Source: CAYYJM01 sp964471755 (GTDB taxonomy: Bacteria > Planctomycetota > Planctomycetia > Gemmatales > Gemmataceae). From it: DNA of 23,862 nt. Position 1 is the first letter of the stretch, and every line of letters begins with the position of its first letter. The stretch is taken from positions 1 through 23,862 of the forward strand of contig CAYYJM010000073.1 in NCBI GenBank assembly GCA_964471755.1, read 5' to 3'. The notes beneath the pieces are model-generated. The model ran no database searches. It had not been told where the DNA came from and saw only the letters and a list, made by a program, of their open reading frames with translations. This document shows positions 16,773 through 23,862 of this stretch, in pieces. The position numbers and the translations under genes are program-made.

Positions 16773-17174
16773 ATGTACGCGGTCTTTGAAGACGGTTCGC
16801 ATCAGTACAAGGTGAAGTCCGGCGACCTCGTCCGGGTCGATTATCGGGGCGGCAACGACGGCAACGGACTGGCCCGCGGCGAGCGCGTCGAGTTTGGCCG
16901 TGTCCTGCTTCATGTCGATGGAACGAACGTTCAGGTCGGCAAGCCGGCCCTGGATGGCGTCCGGGTCGTGACGGAGGTCGTCGAGCATCCCTCGGAGAAG
17001 GTGACGATCGGCAAGTACCGCCGGCGCAAGAATTACCGTCGGGTCAAGGGCCATCGGCAGCACTACACACTAGTCCGCGTCAAGCACATTCTTCTGGCCG
17101 GCCAGAGCGAACCGGCTCCGCAGCCGCAGCCCACGCCGGCTCCGACTCCCGCGCCCGAGACGCCGGCTTCCTGA
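16773..17174 (+). CDS. rplU: 50S ribosomal protein bL21
   Basis: A 133-residue protein whose first 107 residues are a canonical bL21: MYAVFEDGSHQYKV at the start, the central VEFGRVLL and VGKPALDGV segments, and the basic KYRRRKNYRRVKGHRQHYT region that binds 23S rRNA. A 22-25-residue tail rich in Pro, Gln and Thr (PAPQPQPTPAPTPAP) extends the usual length of about 103. The ATG is preceded by AGAGGTGGA. In most bacteria rpmA (bL27) follows directly; here a terminator-like hairpin and an unrelated secreted-protein gene follow instead. Confidence 0.97.
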   Translation: MYAVFEDGSHQYKVKSGDLVRVDYRGGNDGNGLARGERVEFGRVLLHVDGTNVQVGKPALDGVRVVTEVVEHPSEKVTIGKYRRRKNYRRVKGHRQHYTLVRVKHILLAGQSEPAPQPQPTPAPTPAPETPAS

Positions 17175-17197
17175 TGCCGGCCGCAGTCTTCATTTAG

Positions 17198-17220
17198 CCG
17201 CCGGCTTGCCGGCGGTCTTG
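17198..17220 (+). terminator. Rho-independent-like terminator after rplU
   Basis: CCGCCGGC and GCCGGCGG form a perfect GC-only inverted repeat at 17198-17215 (stem of seven pairs with a CTTG loop), 24 bp after the rplU stop. The following TCTTG is only a weak U-rich tract. It probably ends the rplU transcript and separates it from the next gene. Confidence 0.55.
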
Positions 17221-17296
17221 CTCGACTGACACCGGTGTACAGATCGACATCGGTGCCACCCACATCCCAATCTACCAGCCTCCCCGGAGAAAACCG

Positions 17297-19552
17297 ATGC
17301 GCGGACTGTCGATGTGGCTGGTGGCCGGGTTGCTGCTCCTGACGGCACCGGCCGAGCGGTGCTTCGCCGCGGATGGAAAACCCGACGTGGTCCAGGCCCC
17401 GGCCGAGGGCGTCGAGTTCCCGGCCGACATCACCGGCCTGGGCACGAAGATGAACTACGGCCCATTCCTCACCTACAGCGTCATCCACGTCACCGGCAAG
17501 ACAGCCCACGTCACTCCGAAGGCGATCACCGTCCGCGCCAGCCGGAGCCCGGTCGTCGCCGTCTGTTTTGATCCCGACACGCTCCGTGTCGCCGCCGCCT
17601 GGACTGGCGGCTATCTCAACATCGGCAAGACGAACCTGAACGGTTACAAGGGCGACGATCTCGCCCATGAACTCCCGCACCTCCTCTTCTCGACCCGCCC
17701 TGGCCCCGGCTGGACGGCCGACGAAGCGGCCGCCGGGAAGTATCGCGGACTGTACCTGCATGGCGAGCGCGTCATCTTCGCCTATTCCATCGGCAAGACC
17801 GACGTTCTCGACAGTTTCGAGGCGACCTCCGGACGCGAGGGCACGACGGTTCTCCGGACCCTGCGGGTTGGACCGCATGCCACGCCGCTGACGCTGCTGG
17901 TCTTCGAGTCCACGACCGGCCCGGCCGAGACGGATGGCTCGATCGCGACGGCGACGACAGAGGACGCCGTCGTCGCGGCCGGCACGCGTGGCCTGCCGGC
18001 CGGAGCGACGCTGATGACTCCGGCAAAGGGCCGCGTTGTCGTTCGACTTCCCGCCGCTGACAGGCCGGTGTCGTTCCAGGTTGCCGTCTGGCACGGAGCG
18101 AAGGCCGACGTGGCAAAGTTCAAGACGACGCTCGCCGCGAAAGGCGAGGTGCCGGATCTGACCACGCTCTGTCAGGGCGGTCCTCGCCGGTGGCCGGAGC
18201 CAGTCCAGGTCATGGGCAAACCCGGCACCGAACCTGGAGCCTATGTCGTCGATGACATCCCGCTGCCGGACAGGAATCCGTGGGGCTCGTGGATGCGGCC
18301 CGGAGCGCTCGATTTCTTCCCCGATGGTCGAGCCGCCGTCTGCACCTGGAGCGGCGACGTCTGGATCGTCTCCGGGCTCGACGCCGAGCTGAAGGCCGTC
18401 CGCTGGTCGCGCTTCGCCACCGGTCTGTTCGAGCCGCTCGGCCTGAAGATCGTGGACGGCAAGATCTACGCCCTGGCCAAGGACCGGATCACCCGACTGC
18501 ACGACCTCAACAAGGACGGCGAGGCCGATTTCTACGAGAGCTTCAACGCCGACGCTCCGGCCGCTCCGACGTTCCACGACTTCGCCATGGAACTGCACAC
18601 CGACCGCGAGGGGAACTTCTACTACTCGCGCGGCGGTCATCGTGTCGTGCCGGGGTTCGCCCTGCACAACGGCATCGTCAAGGTGGCGAAGGACGGTAGC
18701 AAATCGGAGGTGATCGCGACCGGCTTCCGTGAGGCCAACGGCATGTGCGTCGGCCCGGATGGCACGATTACCGTCGCTGACAACCAGGGAAACTGGGTTC
18801 CGACGGCGAAGATCGACATCATCAAGCCGGGCCGCTTCTACGGCTACAACTGGGGCACGGAATTGAAGGACTACGAGAAGCCGCTCTGCTGGATTCCACA
18901 CACCGTGGACAACTCGTGCGGCGGTCAGGCGTGGGTCACGTCCGATCGCTGGGGCCCGTTCCGCGGACACCTGCTACATACCTCGTACGGAACGTGCAAG
19001 CTGTTCCTGGTCATGACCGAGAAGGTCGGCGACGTGTGGCAGGGCGGCGTGGTCGAATTCCCGCTCGGCTTCCGCTCGGGGATCATGCGGGCGCGCTTCA
19101 ACCCGGCCGACGGCCAGCTCTACGTCTGCGGCCTGAAGGGCTGGGGGACCAAGGCGAAGGACGATGGCTGTTTCCAGCGTGTTCGCTACACTGGCAAGCC
19201 GGTCCACATGCCGAAGGGCGTCCGCGTCAGCAAGGGCGAACTCCATCTCGACTTCACCTGTCCGCTCGACCCGGCGTCCGTCGCCGCTGCTGGCGCGTTC
19301 GCCGTCCAGCGCTGGAACTACGTCAGGGCCGCGTCGTATGGCTCGAAGGATTACTCGGTCGCCGAGCCGAAGAAGGTGGGCCGCGATTCGGTGCCGACCC
19401 GTGCGACGCTGTCGGCCGATCGCAAGACGGTGACGCTGGCCATCCCGGACCTCGCCCCGGTCATGCAGATGGGCACCACCGTCAACGTCAAGGCCGCAGA
19501 CGGTACGCCGATGAAGTGGGTCCTCTACAACACGATCAACCGTGTGCCGTGA
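17297..19552 (+). CDS. Secreted DUF6797-like / beta-propeller dehydrogenase-type protein
   Basis: A 751-residue exported protein. Residues 1-24 are a signal peptide ending CFA. Residues about 40-200 (YGPFLTYSV, WTGGYLNIGKTNLNGYKGDD) resemble the N-terminal DUF6797-type domain of planctomycete proteins. Residues about 300-620 resemble a six-bladed propeller as in glucose/sorbosone dehydrogenase or NHL proteins: FFPDGRAAVCTWSGDVWIV, DLNKDGEADFYE, ANGMCVGPDGTITVADNQG, PGRFYGYNWG. No CxxCH heme motif follows, unlike many relatives fused to cytochrome c, so an electron partner would have to be separate. The last 110 residues look like a beta-sandwich. GGAG eight bases before the ATG supports the start. 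Substrate and cofactor cannot be read from sequence. Confidence 0.85.
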   Translation: MRGLSMWLVAGLLLLTAPAERCFAADGKPDVVQAPAEGVEFPADITGLGTKMNYGPFLTYSVIHVTGKTAHVTPKAITVRASRSPVVAVCFDPDTLRVAAAWTGGYLNIGKTNLNGYKGDDLAHELPHLLFSTRPGPGWTADEAAAGKYRGLYLHGERVIFAYSIGKTDVLDSFEATSGREGTTVLRTLRVGPHATPLTLLVFESTTGPAETDGSIATATTEDAVVAAGTRGLPAGATLMTPAKGRVVVRLPAADRPVSFQVAVWHGAKADVAKFKTTLAAKGEVPDLTTLCQGGPRRWPEPVQVMGKPGTEPGAYVVDDIPLPDRNPWGSWMRPGALDFFPDGRAAVCTWSGDVWIVSGLDAELKAVRWSRFATGLFEPLGLKIVDGKIYALAKDRITRLHDLNKDGEADFYESFNADAPAAPTFHDFAMELHTDREGNFYYSRGGHRVVPGFALHNGIVKVAKDGSKSEVIATGFREANGMCVGPDGTITVADNQGNWVPTAKIDIIKPGRFYGYNWGTELKDYEKPLCWIPHTVDNSCGGQAWVTSDRWGPFRGHLLHTSYGTCKLFLVMTEKVGDVWQGGVVEFPLGFRSGIMRARFNPADGQLYVCGLKGWGTKAKDDGCFQRVRYTGKPVHMPKGVRVSKGELHLDFTCPLDPASVAAAGAFAVQRWNYVRAASYGSKDYSVAEPKKVGRDSVPTRATLSADRKTVTLAIPDLAPVMQMGTTVNVKAADGTPMKWVLYNTINRVP

Positions 19553-19568
19553 CGAGGGGCTACCTGTG

Positions 19569-19598
19569 CTGGCACTGGCGAACCGGGATCGCTAGACT
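19569..19598 (+). promoter_or_regulatory. Candidate promoter of clpS
   Basis: CTGGCA (19569-19574) and TAGACT (19593-19598) are 18 bp apart, each 4 of 6 to consensus, 41 bp before the clpS ATG. The -10 context GATCGCTAGACTAAC closely matches GATCGGGTAGAGTAAC before the PSD1 gene. Confidence 0.33.
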
Positions 19599-19638
19599 AA
19601 CGAACATCTGCGAACCCTGTTCCATCCCGGGAGTTCCC

Positions 19639-19986
19639 ATGCGCCAGCCTGTCGTCAGCGGCCCCGAGGTTCTCCCCGAGCCGGAGACCACGGAAGACAC
19701 CCGCACTCGACTTCTGCCGCCGTACAACGTCATCCTGCAAAACGACGACCACCATTCGATGGAGTTCGTCGTCGAGGTCCTCTGCTCCGTGATCGGCTGT
19801 AACGTCGAGCGTGCCGTGATCCTCATGCTGGAGGCGCACACCACCGGCCGGGCCGTCATCTGGACCGGCTCGAAGGAGGTCGCCGAGCTGAAGTGCGAGC
19901 AGGTTCTCACCTTCCACGAGAAACGCGGTGGTGGCCGAAACCTCGGCCCGCTCGGCTGCTACATCGAACCGGCCCCTGGTGCCTGA
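19639..19986 (+). CDS. clpS: ATP-dependent Clp protease adaptor ClpS
   Basis: A 115-residue protein whose residues 28-113 form the ClpS fold. YNVILQNDDHHSMEFVVEVL carries the conserved N35-D36-D37 and M41 of the N-degron pocket, and H67 in EAHTTGRAV is the equivalent of the second pocket ligand. ClpS hands substrates bearing destabilising N-terminal residues to ClpA/ClpC with ClpP. The disordered first 25 residues, which inhibit or engage the unfoldase, are present. The C-terminal CYIEP matches the family end. No clpA or clpC is adjacent. The isomerase gene follows after 29 bp, so read-through is likely though functionally unexplained. Only a weak GGGAG-type ribosome binding site precedes the ATG. 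Confidence 0.95.
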   Translation: MRQPVVSGPEVLPEPETTEDTRTRLLPPYNVILQNDDHHSMEFVVEVLCSVIGCNVERAVILMLEAHTTGRAVIWTGSKEVAELKCEQVLTFHEKRGGGRNLGPLGCYIEPAPGA

Positions 19987-20015
19987 TCCCCGAGACTGAC
20001 CCTGGAGACGCATCC

Positions 20016-20912
20016 ATGTCGATCCCTCCCCTGGCCATCGGCGTTTGCAGCTGGTCGCTGCAAGTGAAGAGCATCCCGGAACTCCAGCGGCTGATGAAGC
20101 AACTCGGCCTGGAGGTCGTCCAGATCGCCTGTGGCGACCCACACCACGCCGCCTGGGACGAGGGCGACGCGATGCCCCGGGCCGCGCGGGCGGCCGGGTT
20201 CCAGATGTCGGGCGCGATGCTCGGCTTTCCCGGTGAGGACTACACCTCACCGGCGACGATCCAGAAGACCGGCGGATTCGGTGATCCGGCCACGCGGCCC
20301 GAGCGGCTCGAACGGCTGCAATGGGCTCTCGATCGTGTCATCGCCCTGGGTCTGAGCGATCTGATGCTGCACGCCGGGTTCATTCCCGAGCCGCGGGACG
20401 CCGACCGGAAGGCGTTTCTCGACACGCTCGGCAAGGTCAGCGCCCTGGCCCAGGCGAAGGCGATCACCGTTTCGTTCGAGACAGGGCAGGAGAGTGCCGA
20501 CCTGCTTCGGCTGACGCTCGATGAGCTGAAGTGTCCGAACCTGAAGGTGAACTTCGACCCGGCGAACATGCTCCTGTACGACAGGGGCGACCCAATCCGG
20601 GCGGTCGAGATCCTGGGGCCGGACATTCGCAGCGTCCACGTCAAGGACGCGTTCCGGCCAAAGACGCCGGGCACCTGGGGCGAGGAGGTGCCGCTCGGCG
20701 AGGGAGTGGTGAACATCCCGCAGTTCGTCGCGACGCTGAAGAAGGTCGGCTATCGCGGCCCGCTGTGCATCGAACGCGAGGTCGGTGATCAGGCCGGGCG
20801 TATCCGCGACATCCAGCATGGAATCGGCCTGCTGCGCGGATCTTTCCGACTAGGGTGGGCCGAGCTCCAGCGAGAGCCCACCGTGTCTGTAACGATGAAC
20901 GATGAACGATGA
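20016..20912 (+). CDS. Sugar phosphate isomerase/epimerase (AP-endonuclease-2-type TIM barrel)
   Basis: A 298-residue cytosolic TIM-barrel protein of the xylose-isomerase-like superfamily. Likely metal ligands are E155 (SFETG), D181 (NFDPAN), H208 (SVHVKD) and E253 (CIERE), all at the usual strand ends; H119 (LMLHAGF) fits as well. Such enzymes isomerise or epimerise sugars or inositol derivatives; the substrate is not readable. GGAG nine bases before the ATG supports the start, 29 bp after clpS. The natural barrel seems to end at about residue 275 (HGIGLLRG). The last 23 codons are made of a palindromic repeat (GWAELQREPTV) and a short tandem repeat (TMNDER), so the stop codon lies in repeat DNA. 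The catalytic part is intact. Confidence 0.88.
   Translation: MSIPPLAIGVCSWSLQVKSIPELQRLMKQLGLEVVQIACGDPHHAAWDEGDAMPRAARAAGFQMSGAMLGFPGEDYTSPATIQKTGGFGDPATRPERLERLQWALDRVIALGLSDLMLHAGFIPEPRDADRKAFLDTLGKVSALAQAKAITVSFETGQESADLLRLTLDELKCPNLKVNFDPANMLLYDRGDPIRAVEILGPDIRSVHVKDAFRPKTPGTWGEEVPLGEGVVNIPQFVATLKKVGYRGPLCIEREVGDQAGRIRDIQHGIGLLRGSFRLGWAELQREPTVSVTMNDER
20851..20883 (+). repeat. Palindromic repeat unit, copy A (inside the isomerase 3' end)
   Basis: A 33-bp unit, TAGGGTGGGCCGAG... ending AGAGCCCACCG, with internal arms GGTGGGC and GCCCACC. It matches the complement of copy B (20954-20986) except for two bases in the centre. It is read as codons of the isomerase C-terminus. I associate such units with intergenic repeats of planctomycete genomes, from memory. 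Confidence 0.75.
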
Positions 20913-20914
20913 AC
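20891..20914 (+). repeat. AACGATG heptamer tandem repeat
   Basis: Three consecutive copies of AACGATG followed by AAC. The array encodes the last residues of the isomerase and supplies its TGA stop (20910-20912). Confidence 0.7.
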
Positions 20915-20950
20915 TAACCCGGAACGTCCCCTGATCGCTGGTCACAGCGG

Positions 20951-21032
20951 GCTCGGTGGGCTCTCGCTGGCGCTCGGCCCACCCTACAGCAGCCGGGCTC
21001 TGTAGCCGAGCGCCAGCGAGAGCCCACCGAGC
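20951..21032. repeat. 28-bp perfect inverted repeat (palindromic repeat copies B and C)
   Basis: Bases 20951-20978 and 21005-21032 are exact reverse complements over 28 bp, with a 26-base loop. Each arm contains the same unit as copy A; copy B also has the full GGCCCACCCTA end, while copy C lacks the GGTGGG arm. The hairpin sits between the isomerase stop and the ABC ATPase start (21055). It could stop or protect the upstream transcript, but no U-tract follows; its close similarity to copy A suggests a dispersed REP- or MITE-like element. Confidence 0.85.
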
Positions 21033-21054
21033 GCATGCGGCGGAAGGAATTCTC

Positions 21055-22056
21055 ATGCCGGTGATCGAGGCTGACGGGCTGACCAAGACGTACCGCGTCT
21101 TTCAAAAGCAACCGGGCCTGCGCGGAGCGCTGCTCGGCCTGTTCTGGCGCGGGTACAAGGACGTCCACGCCGTCGAGGACGTTCGCTTCACCATCGAACC
21201 CGGCGAGATGGTCGCCTTTCTCGGTCCCAACGGTGCCGGCAAGACGACCACGCTCAAGATGCTCTCCGGCCTGATCTATCCGACGCGCGGCAAGGCGACC
21301 GTCCTGGGTTTCACACCCTGGGAGCGGCCCGATGCCTTTCGCCGACGGTTCTCGCTGGTCATGGGCCAGAAGAATCAGTTGTGGTGGGACCTGCCCGCCG
21401 CCGACAGCTTTCAGCTCCACCGCGAGATCTATTCGCTGCCGCGCGACCGCTTCGAGCGGACCCTGGGCCAACTCACCGAACTGTTCGGCGTCGGCAAACT
21501 GACACGGCAGCCAGTGCGCGAGTTGTCCCTCGGCGAACGCATGAAGATGGAACTGATCGCCGCGCTGCTGCACGAACCGCAATTGCTTCTGCTCGACGAA
21601 CCGACCATCGGCCTGGACGTGGTCGCCCAGACGACGATCCAGCGCTGCCTGCGCGACTACAACCAGACACGCGGCATCACCATGCTGCTGACGAGCCACT
21701 ACATGCGCGATGTCGAGGCGCTCTGCCGGCGCGTGCTGGTCATCTCGCACGGCCGACTGTTCTACGATGGCCCGCTCTCGGGCATCATCGAGCGATTCGG
21801 CAGCACGAAGATACTCCGGCTACAGTTCGAGCATGAACCGGTGCCGGCCGACCTTGATCGGTTCGGTCCGGTCAAACGAACCGGCCCGGTCGCCGAGTTG
21901 CACGTCGATCGCAGTCGGATCAGCGCGGTGCTGGCGACGATCCTTGATCGCTACGCGATCGTCGATATCAGCGTGCAGGATCCGCCGCTCGACCAGGTCA
22001 TCGCCAGCGTCTTCGAGGCCAGTCGTCCCGAGGAGCCCGTGCATGTCCCTGGCTGA
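21055..22056 (+). CDS. ABC-2 exporter ATP-binding protein (COG4586 type)
   Basis: A 333-residue ATPase subunit. Walker A GPNGAGKT is at 57-64, the Q-loop at Q105, the signature LSLGE at 157-161, Walker B LLLLDE at 177-182 and the switch histidine at H215 (TSHYMRDVE). The stretch between the first strand and Walker A is longer than usual (FQKQPGLRGALLGLFWRGYK), a feature of this subfamily, and about 90 residues follow the nucleotide-binding core. AAGGA seven bases before the ATG supports the start. The gene overlaps the first permease by 14 bp; with the second permease it makes the three-gene COG4586/COG4587/COG3694 set. The exported compound is unknown; relatives are called uncharacterised or multidrug exporters. 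Confidence 0.95.
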   Translation: MPVIEADGLTKTYRVFQKQPGLRGALLGLFWRGYKDVHAVEDVRFTIEPGEMVAFLGPNGAGKTTTLKMLSGLIYPTRGKATVLGFTPWERPDAFRRRFSLVMGQKNQLWWDLPAADSFQLHREIYSLPRDRFERTLGQLTELFGVGKLTRQPVRELSLGERMKMELIAALLHEPQLLLLDEPTIGLDVVAQTTIQRCLRDYNQTRGITMLLTSHYMRDVEALCRRVLVISHGRLFYDGPLSGIIERFGSTKILRLQFEHEPVPADLDRFGPVKRTGPVAELHVDRSRISAVLATILDRYAIVDISVQDPPLDQVIASVFEASRPEEPVHVPG

Positions 22057-22915
22057 ATCGATCGTGACGAGCGTGCCGCCTGCGGGGTTCTGGGCGACCC
22101 TGCACAAGTACGTCAACATCTACCGCGTCTCGCTGATCGAGCGACTCGCCTACCGGGGCGACTTTCTGCTCGGCACCGTGCTGCGCTTCCTGCCGATGGT
22201 GACGACGATCCTGCTCTGGCGGGCCATCTTCGAGAGCGCCGACGAGAAGGCGCTCGGCTCCGGCGGAACGAAGTTCACCTACACGCAGATGATCGCGTAT
22301 CTGCTGCTCGTCCACATTAGCCGAATGTTCTCGAGCATGCCGGGCCTGGCCGTCGGCGTCGCTCGCTCGATCCGCACCGGCGATCTGAAGAAGTATCTGA
22401 TTCAGCCACTCGACATGATCGGCTACCTGCTCGCCTACCGGGCCGCTCACAAGACGGCGTACATCACCACGTCGTTCATTCCGTATGCGGCGCTGTTCAT
22501 CGCCTGTGCCGGATTCTTCGACACGTTCCCTGACCCGGCGACATTTGTGTTGTATCTCGTTGCCTTGCTGCTTGGTTTCGTCATTGGTTTCTTCTTCGAG
22601 CTGACGATGGGAATGGCCGGGTTTTGGTTCCTGGAAGTGACCTCGTTTTTGTACGTTGTGAACACTCTGAATTTCTTCGTTTCGGGGCATCTGTTTCCGC
22701 TGGATCTACTGCCATCGTTCTGGGCCAATCTGTTCAAGATGTTGCCGTTTCAGTATCTGGCGTACTTCCCGGCGGCGGTCTTTCTCGGCAAGATTCCGTG
22801 GCACGAGTTGACCCAGGGGATTCTCATCCAGATGGCCTGGGCGATCGGCTTGATTCTGCTGAGCCGCTGGCTCTACAGTCGGGGTCTGCGTCACTACAGC
22901 GCGTATGGGGGCTGA
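22043..22915 (+). CDS. ABC-2 exporter permease 1 (COG4587 type)
   Basis: A 290-residue inner-membrane protein with about six hydrophobic segments, for example FLLGTVLRFLPMVTTILLW, AALFIACAGFF, FVLYLVALLLGFVIGFFFEL and a C-terminal AWAIGLILLSRWLY. The pattern YRVSLIERLAYRGDF near the start and IRTGDLKKYLIQPLD in the first cytoplasmic loop are typical of this permease family; the latter likely touches the ATPase. Its ATG lies inside the ATPase gene (14-bp overlap), and translation is probably coupled. It would pair with permease 2 as a heterodimer. Confidence 0.93.
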   Translation: MSLAESIVTSVPPAGFWATLHKYVNIYRVSLIERLAYRGDFLLGTVLRFLPMVTTILLWRAIFESADEKALGSGGTKFTYTQMIAYLLLVHISRMFSSMPGLAVGVARSIRTGDLKKYLIQPLDMIGYLLAYRAAHKTAYITTSFIPYAALFIACAGFFDTFPDPATFVLYLVALLLGFVIGFFFELTMGMAGFWFLEVTSFLYVVNTLNFFVSGHLFPLDLLPSFWANLFKMLPFQYLAYFPAAVFLGKIPWHELTQGILIQMAWAIGLILLSRWLYSRGLRHYSAYGG

Positions 22916-22916
22916 C

Positions 22917-23723
22917 ATGCTGCGATACCTGCGCCTGCTGACGGCGTTCGGCCGCTTCAGCCTCGCCAACGAGCTGGCCTTTCGCGGCAACTTCCTGATG
23001 AAGGTGCTGGTCGAGGTTCTCTGGCTGTTCATTCTGTTGATCTTCTACCAGACCATATTCACCTTCGCCGTCAATGGCGTCGCGGGCTGGGACGCGGCCC
23101 AGTATCTGTTCTTCATGGGCTGCTACTACACGCTGGAAGGGTTGGTCGAGACGTTCTTCCTGGAGAACTGCACCGAGTTCGCGGAGCTAGTTCGCACCGG
23201 CGGCCTGGACGCGATCCTGCTCAAGCCGTGCGACGAGCAGTTCCTGATCACCTGCCGGAAGCTGGACTGGTCCACCGCCCCGAAACTGCTCATGGGCGGT
23301 GGCATCTGCTGGTACGCCCTGATGCTGATGGGCTGGACGTTCAATCCGTTCCAGCTGCTCGCCTTTCTGGTGCTGCTCGTTTGCGGCACCGCCCTGGCTT
23401 ATACGTTCCTCGTGATCCTGACGGCGACGGCCGTCTGGTTGACGCGCAACAGCAGTCTGATGGAACTGTGGTGGCTGTTCACGACGATCATGCGTTATCC
23501 GCGTGAGATCTACAAGGGCAACTGGGCCGGCGTACTCGGCGTGCTGTTCTGGTATCTGCTGCCGGTCCTGCTCGTGCTGAACGTGCCGGCCAGTGTCATG
23601 GTGACACAGTTCTTCGATCCGTGGAACATCGTCCTGTTGCTGACGGCGACGGTGGTCATGCTCGCCCTGAGCCGACGGTTCTTCTACCACGCCCTGGCGG
23701 CGTACCGCAGTGCGAGCAGCTGA
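22917..23723 (+). CDS. ABC-2 exporter permease 2 (COG3694 type)
   Basis: A 268-residue membrane protein with about six helices (LVEVLWLFILLIFYQTIF, LLAFLVLLVCGTALAYTFLVIL, VLGVLFWYLLPVLLVL, IVLLLTATVVMLAL). LVRTGGLDAILLKPCDEQF in the first loop mirrors the RTGDLKKYLIQP element of permease 1, showing common ancestry. The ATG at 22917, one base after the permease 1 stop, is preferred since GGGGG lies six bases upstream; an ATG four codons earlier has no ribosome binding site. Together the three genes form one operon ending here. Confidence 0.92.
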   Translation: MLRYLRLLTAFGRFSLANELAFRGNFLMKVLVEVLWLFILLIFYQTIFTFAVNGVAGWDAAQYLFFMGCYYTLEGLVETFFLENCTEFAELVRTGGLDAILLKPCDEQFLITCRKLDWSTAPKLLMGGGICWYALMLMGWTFNPFQLLAFLVLLVCGTALAYTFLVILTATAVWLTRNSSLMELWWLFTTIMRYPREIYKGNWAGVLGVLFWYLLPVLLVLNVPASVMVTQFFDPWNIVLLLTATVVMLALSRRFFYHALAAYRSASS

Positions 23724-23743
23724 GGAGGCCCGAGGGATCTGTC

Positions 23744-23862
23744 TCAGAATGCCGTCCGGAGGATGCCCTCCAGATCGTCCACCGTCGTCGGTCGCGGGTT
23801 GACGCGCAGCACACGCTGGATCTTGATCGCCTTCTCCGCGAAGAGACGTAATTGATCTTCGC
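23744..23862 (-). CDS. Iron-containing alcohol dehydrogenase, C-terminal end only
   Basis: A partial minus-strand gene running off the right edge. The 38 visible residues end VLRVNPRPTTVDDLEGILRTAF before TGA. Iron-dependent alcohol dehydrogenases of this group commonly end with NPRP, a short D-containing helix and a hydrophobic last residue, which is what I base the call on. The catalytic domain lies outside the window. It converges on the ABC operon with 20 bp between stops. Confidence 0.65.
   Translation of the reverse strand, partial: EDQLRLFAEKAIKIQRVLRVNPRPTTVDDLEGILRTAF

Noticed and set aside
17063..18970. A 635-codon open frame antisense to rplU and the propeller gene.
   Set aside because: It spans two clearly real + strand genes and the terminator between them and has no family resemblance.
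19569..19590. A sigma-54-type promoter (TGGCAC) before clpS.
   Set aside because: The required TTGC element at the -12 position is absent at the proper spacing.
20891..20914. AACGATG array as the start of a CRISPR or larger satellite.
   Set aside because: Only three 7-bp units without spacers; no cas genes in the window.

Overview
This window looks like a draft-assembly contig from a GC-rich planctomycete, most likely family Gemmataceae. The lineage call is inference from gene content: a PSCyt1/DUF1549/DUF1553 cytochrome-type protein, a DUF1559 pseudopilin-like protein with the H-x9-DG C-terminus, a large Ser/Thr kinase beside an ECF-type sigma factor, and a DUF6797-like secreted beta-propeller protein. 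A run of 10 N at 2506-2515 shows that the sequence is a scaffold.

Layout. At 134-3702 (+) a large secreted c-type-cytochrome/LamG/PSD1 protein is followed by a short unrecognised secreted protein. At 3751-6480 (-) lie an M3 oligoendopeptidase F, a DUF4058-like protein and a 38-codon remnant of an ACP phosphodiesterase gene. At 6560-8852 a DUF1559 gene (-) sits between two same-orientation copies of sigma-factor sequence: a 215-bp C-terminal fragment and the complete gene. The complete sigma gene converges, 5 bp apart, on a 943-residue transmembrane Ser/Thr kinase (8858-11689, -). At 11815-12564 (-) there is a compact two-gene operon, a DUF4365-like protein with nuclease-like residues plus an 80-residue HicA-like protein. 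At 12621-16325 (-) a 1234-residue polypeptide carries two complete peptidases, an M14 zinc carboxypeptidase and an S9B dipeptidyl-peptidase. The + strand then holds rplU (bL21, without rpmA), the DUF6797-like propeller protein, clpS, a sugar phosphate isomerase/epimerase, a palindromic-repeat cluster, and a three-gene ABC-2 exporter operon (ATPase and two permeases, 21055-23723). The right edge cuts the 3' end of an iron-dependent alcohol dehydrogenase gene (-).

How the genes relate. Most are single-gene or two-gene transcription units. Likely functional groups are the sigma/kinase signalling pair, the peptidases (oligoendopeptidase F and the M14-S9B fusion) with ClpS on the proteolysis side, and the ABC exporter. 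The best candidates for something new are the DUF4365 + HicA-like operon, the double-peptidase fusion, the sigma-fragment direct repeat around DUF1559, and the repeat that has become the C-terminus of the isomerase. No CRISPR array, tRNA, rRNA, integrase or transposase was seen. Some long antisense reading frames (up to 975 codons) are judged to be GC-rich shadows of real genes.
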